Of a stretch of DNA of 6,585 nucleotides, positions 5,251-6,585 are shown in pieces. The position numbers and the translations under genes are program-made. Position 1 is the first letter of the stretch, and the number at the start of each line of letters is the position of its first letter. This DNA comes from Lysobacterales bacterium (lineage in GTDB: Bacteria; Pseudomonadota; Gammaproteobacteria; Xanthomonadales; SZUA-5): NCBI GenBank assembly GCA_024710675.1, contig JANJUH010000134.1, positions 1-6,585 of the forward strand. The letters run 5' to 3'. Under the pieces are notes generated by a model, which saw only the letters and a program-made list of their open reading frames with translations, was not told the origin of the DNA and did not search any database.

Positions 5251-6585
5251 ATGCCCTACGCGGAACTCCATGCGCTCAGCCATTTCACCTTCCAGCGCGG
5301 CGCCTCGAGCGCGCGCGAGCTGGTTGAGCGCGCCCGCAAGCTCGGCTACCGGGCGCTGGCGATCACCGACGAATGCTCACTGGCCGGCATCGTGCGCGCC
5401 CATGAGGCGGCGCGCGAGTACGCCTTCCCGTTGATCGTCGGCAGCGAGTTCAAGCTGCAGTGCGGGACGAGACTGGTCCTGCTGTGCAGCGACCACCGCG
5501 GCTACACCACGCTGTGCGCGCTGATCACCACGGCGCGACGGGCGGCCGACAAAGGCAGCTACCGACTGACCCGCGTTGATTTTCCGGAGCATTGCCCGGG
5601 CCTGCTGGCCTTGTGGCTGGAGGCCGATCGGGAACCCGAACCGGCGGGTACCGGATCGCTCACCGGAGACCCGACAGGTCGGGGAAACCTGTCGCGAGAT
5701 GTGAAAGGGGCGAGGGGCAAGGGGCAGGGGTCTCAGCCTGCGGCAAGTCCCGGCCATGACGCGAACCCGTCCCCCTGCCCCCTGCCCCCTGCCCCGCTGC
5801 ACGAACCCAGGCAGCACAACGCGATGTCTAACCCCATCACGGCACACGCGACAGTGGCACCCGACGCCATCCGCATCGCCGATGCGGCCTGGCTTTCCGG
5901 GCGTTTTCCCGATGGCGTGTGGATCGCCGTCGAACTGCATCGCACACCCGCCGATGCAGCGCGCCTGGTGCGTCTGCGCGCACTGTCCGCCGCCACCGGA
6001 TTGCCATTGGTCGCCGCCGGTGACGTGCACATGCACGCCCGCGGCCGCCGCGCGCTGCAGGATGTGCTGACCGCGATCCGCCATCACCAGACCCTGCGCG
6101 AGGCCGGCTATCGCCTGCTGCCGAACGGTGAGCGCCACCTGCGGCCGCTGACGGCGCTGCGCCGGCTGTATCCGCCCGAACTGCTCGAGGAGAGCGTGCG
6201 CATCGCCGAGCGCTGCCGTTTCTCGCTCGACCAGCTGCGCTACGAGTATCCGCGCGAACTGGTCCCCGCGGGGAGCACCGCCACCGCGCACCTGCGCCGG
6301 CTCACCGAAGAAGGCCTGGCCCGACGCTGGCCCAACGGCACGCCGGCTGCGGTGCGAGCCCAGGTCGAGCGCGAGCTGGCGCTGATCGCCGAGCTTCGCT
6401 TCGAATCCTACTTCCTCACCGTGCACGACATCGTCGCCTTTGCGCGCAGCCAGCAGATCCTCTGCCAGGGCCGCGGCTCGGCGGCCAACTCGGCGGTCTG
6501 CTTTGCCCTCGGCATCACCGAGGTCGACCCGGCGCGCGGCAACCTTTTGTTCGAGCGCTTCATCTCGCGCGAGCGCAACGAGCCG
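5251..6585 (+). CDS. dnaE2: Error-prone DNA polymerase DnaE2 (ImuC), N-terminal 445 codons, 3' end beyond window
   Basis: This is a C-family translesion polymerase alpha subunit used in SOS mutagenesis, normally with ImuA and ImuB. The frame is open from ATG 5251 to the last base; I read every codon and found no stop. The family is usually a little over 1000 residues. The N-terminal PHP domain shows YAELHALSHFTFQRGAS (3-19), ITDECSLAG (38-46) and VGSEF (63-67). The second His of the usual HxH is Leu, so PHP catalysis is doubtful. After an enlarged linker (about 131-210), conserved blocks resume: WIAVELHR, AAGDVHMHARGRRALQDVLTAIR, NGERHLRPL, ERCRFSLDQLRYEYP. QGRGSAANSAV (406-416) starts the palm region. 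The window stops after SRERNEP, just before the expected catalytic DxD segment. A LexA box lies 18 bases upstream. No imuA or imuB precedes it. Confidence 0.96.
   Translation, partial: MPYAELHALSHFTFQRGASSARELVERARKLGYRALAITDECSLAGIVRAHEAAREYAFPLIVGSEFKLQCGTRLVLLCSDHRGYTTLCALITTARRAADKGSYRLTRVDFPEHCPGLLALWLEADREPEPAGTGSLTGDPTGRGNLSRDVKGARGKGQGSQPAASPGHDANPSPCPLPPAPLHEPRQHNAMSNPITAHATVAPDAIRIADAAWLSGRFPDGVWIAVELHRTPADAARLVRLRALSAATGLPLVAAGDVHMHARGRRALQDVLTAIRHHQTLREAGYRLLPNGERHLRPLTALRRLYPPELLEESVRIAERCRFSLDQLRYEYPRELVPAGSTATAHLRRLTEEGLARRWPNGTPAAVRAQVERELALIAELRFESYFLTVHDIVAFARSQQILCQGRGSAANSAVCFALGITEVDPARGNLLFERFISRERNEP
5670..5694. repeat. Two overlapping inverted repeats sharing GACAGGT
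   Basis: CGACAGGT (5672-5679) and ACCTGTCG (5687-5694) form an eight-base stem around a seven-base loop. The same left arm also belongs to CCCGAC-AG-GTCGGG (5670-5683). The two foldings exclude each other. Such compact palindromes are typical of REP-like elements, but I do not recognise a named family. Confidence 0.7.
5707..5730 (+). repeat. G-run cluster, four-tier quadruplex-type motif on + strand
   Basis: Four runs of GGGG are separated by CGA, CAA and CA, that is, G4-N3-G4-N3-G4-N2-G4 in 24 bases. It also reads as a 7-bp tandem repeat (GGGGCGA, GGGGCAA, GGGGCAG). It meets the sequence rule for a quadruplex of four tetrads on the + (coding) strand, inside dnaE2. Confidence 0.85.
5771..5795 (-). 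repeat. C-run cluster, quadruplex-type motif on - strand
   Basis: Runs of C5, C5, C5 and C4 are separated by TG each time (a 7-bp period). The minus strand therefore carries G4-CA-G5-CA-G5-CA-G5. It is an imperfect inverted partner of 5707-5730, 40 bases away, so the two could either pair as a hairpin or each form a quadruplex on opposite strands. Confidence 0.85.

Larger units (their letters stand above)
5641..5820 (+). other. Extra in-frame segment in the dnaE2 linker, repeat-like
   Basis: Conserved DnaE2 sequence runs to about residue 127 (GLLALWLEA) and resumes near residue 212 (WLSGRFPDG). From memory, DnaE2 proteins have a much shorter linker here. These 60 codons encode a Gly/Lys- then Pro-rich low-complexity peptide. 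Codon use differs from the rest of the gene: three GGG, three GGA, two GGT, two AGG and five CCC, with only two GGC. The segment holds a hairpin and two oppositely oriented G/C-run clusters, listed separately. The boundaries are approximate, no clear target duplication is visible, and the frame is kept. Confidence 0.65.

Noticed and set aside
5641..5820. Intein or insertion sequence inside dnaE2
   Set aside because: The segment is far too short for either, encodes no splicing or transposase motifs, and shows no clear target duplication. GAACCC occurs three times nearby but is too short to count.

Overview
The window is very GC-rich (clearly above 60 %, judged by eye). All five recognisable genes lie on the + strand. 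An error-prone polymerase gene under an E. coli-type LexA box, an FHA-GGDEF protein, a choice-of-anchor I protein with an IPTL-CTERM-like tail, and short-period GC-rich tandem repeats together suggest a high-GC gammaproteobacterium, plausibly near Xanthomonadales/Lysobacterales. The lineage is inference; no rRNA or tRNA gene is present to fix it.

Layout. Positions 1-59 exactly copy 602-660 and sit out of frame with the gene they precede, so the left edge is either rearranged or misassembled. About 60-1259 is the C-terminal part of a many-pass DUF2339 membrane protein. 1317-3194 encodes an exported beta-propeller-like choice-of-anchor I protein with a signal peptide and a C-terminal sorting/anchor tail. 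3288-4214 encodes a cytosolic FHA-GGDEF diguanylate cyclase. A class I SAM-dependent methyltransferase (4226-4963) follows after only 11 bases, so these two are probably co-transcribed. 4964-5250 is non-coding: it holds two inverted-repeat elements, an 88-bp array of eleven 8-bp units (5073-5160), and a promoter with a LexA box (5217-5232). 5251 to the right edge is the first 445 codons of dnaE2 (imuC), cut off just before the expected catalytic aspartates.

Functions. The first four genes do not form a recognisable pathway: two are envelope proteins, one is a c-di-GMP signalling enzyme and one is a methyltransferase. The dnaE2 unit is separate and SOS-controlled. It is not preceded by imuA and imuB, its usual partners.

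The most unusual part is the right third. The octamer array lies just upstream of the SOS promoter. Inside dnaE2, the variable linker after the PHP domain has been expanded in frame by a repeat-like cassette of about 180 bp. The cassette carries overlapping palindromes and two oppositely oriented quadruplex-type G-run clusters.
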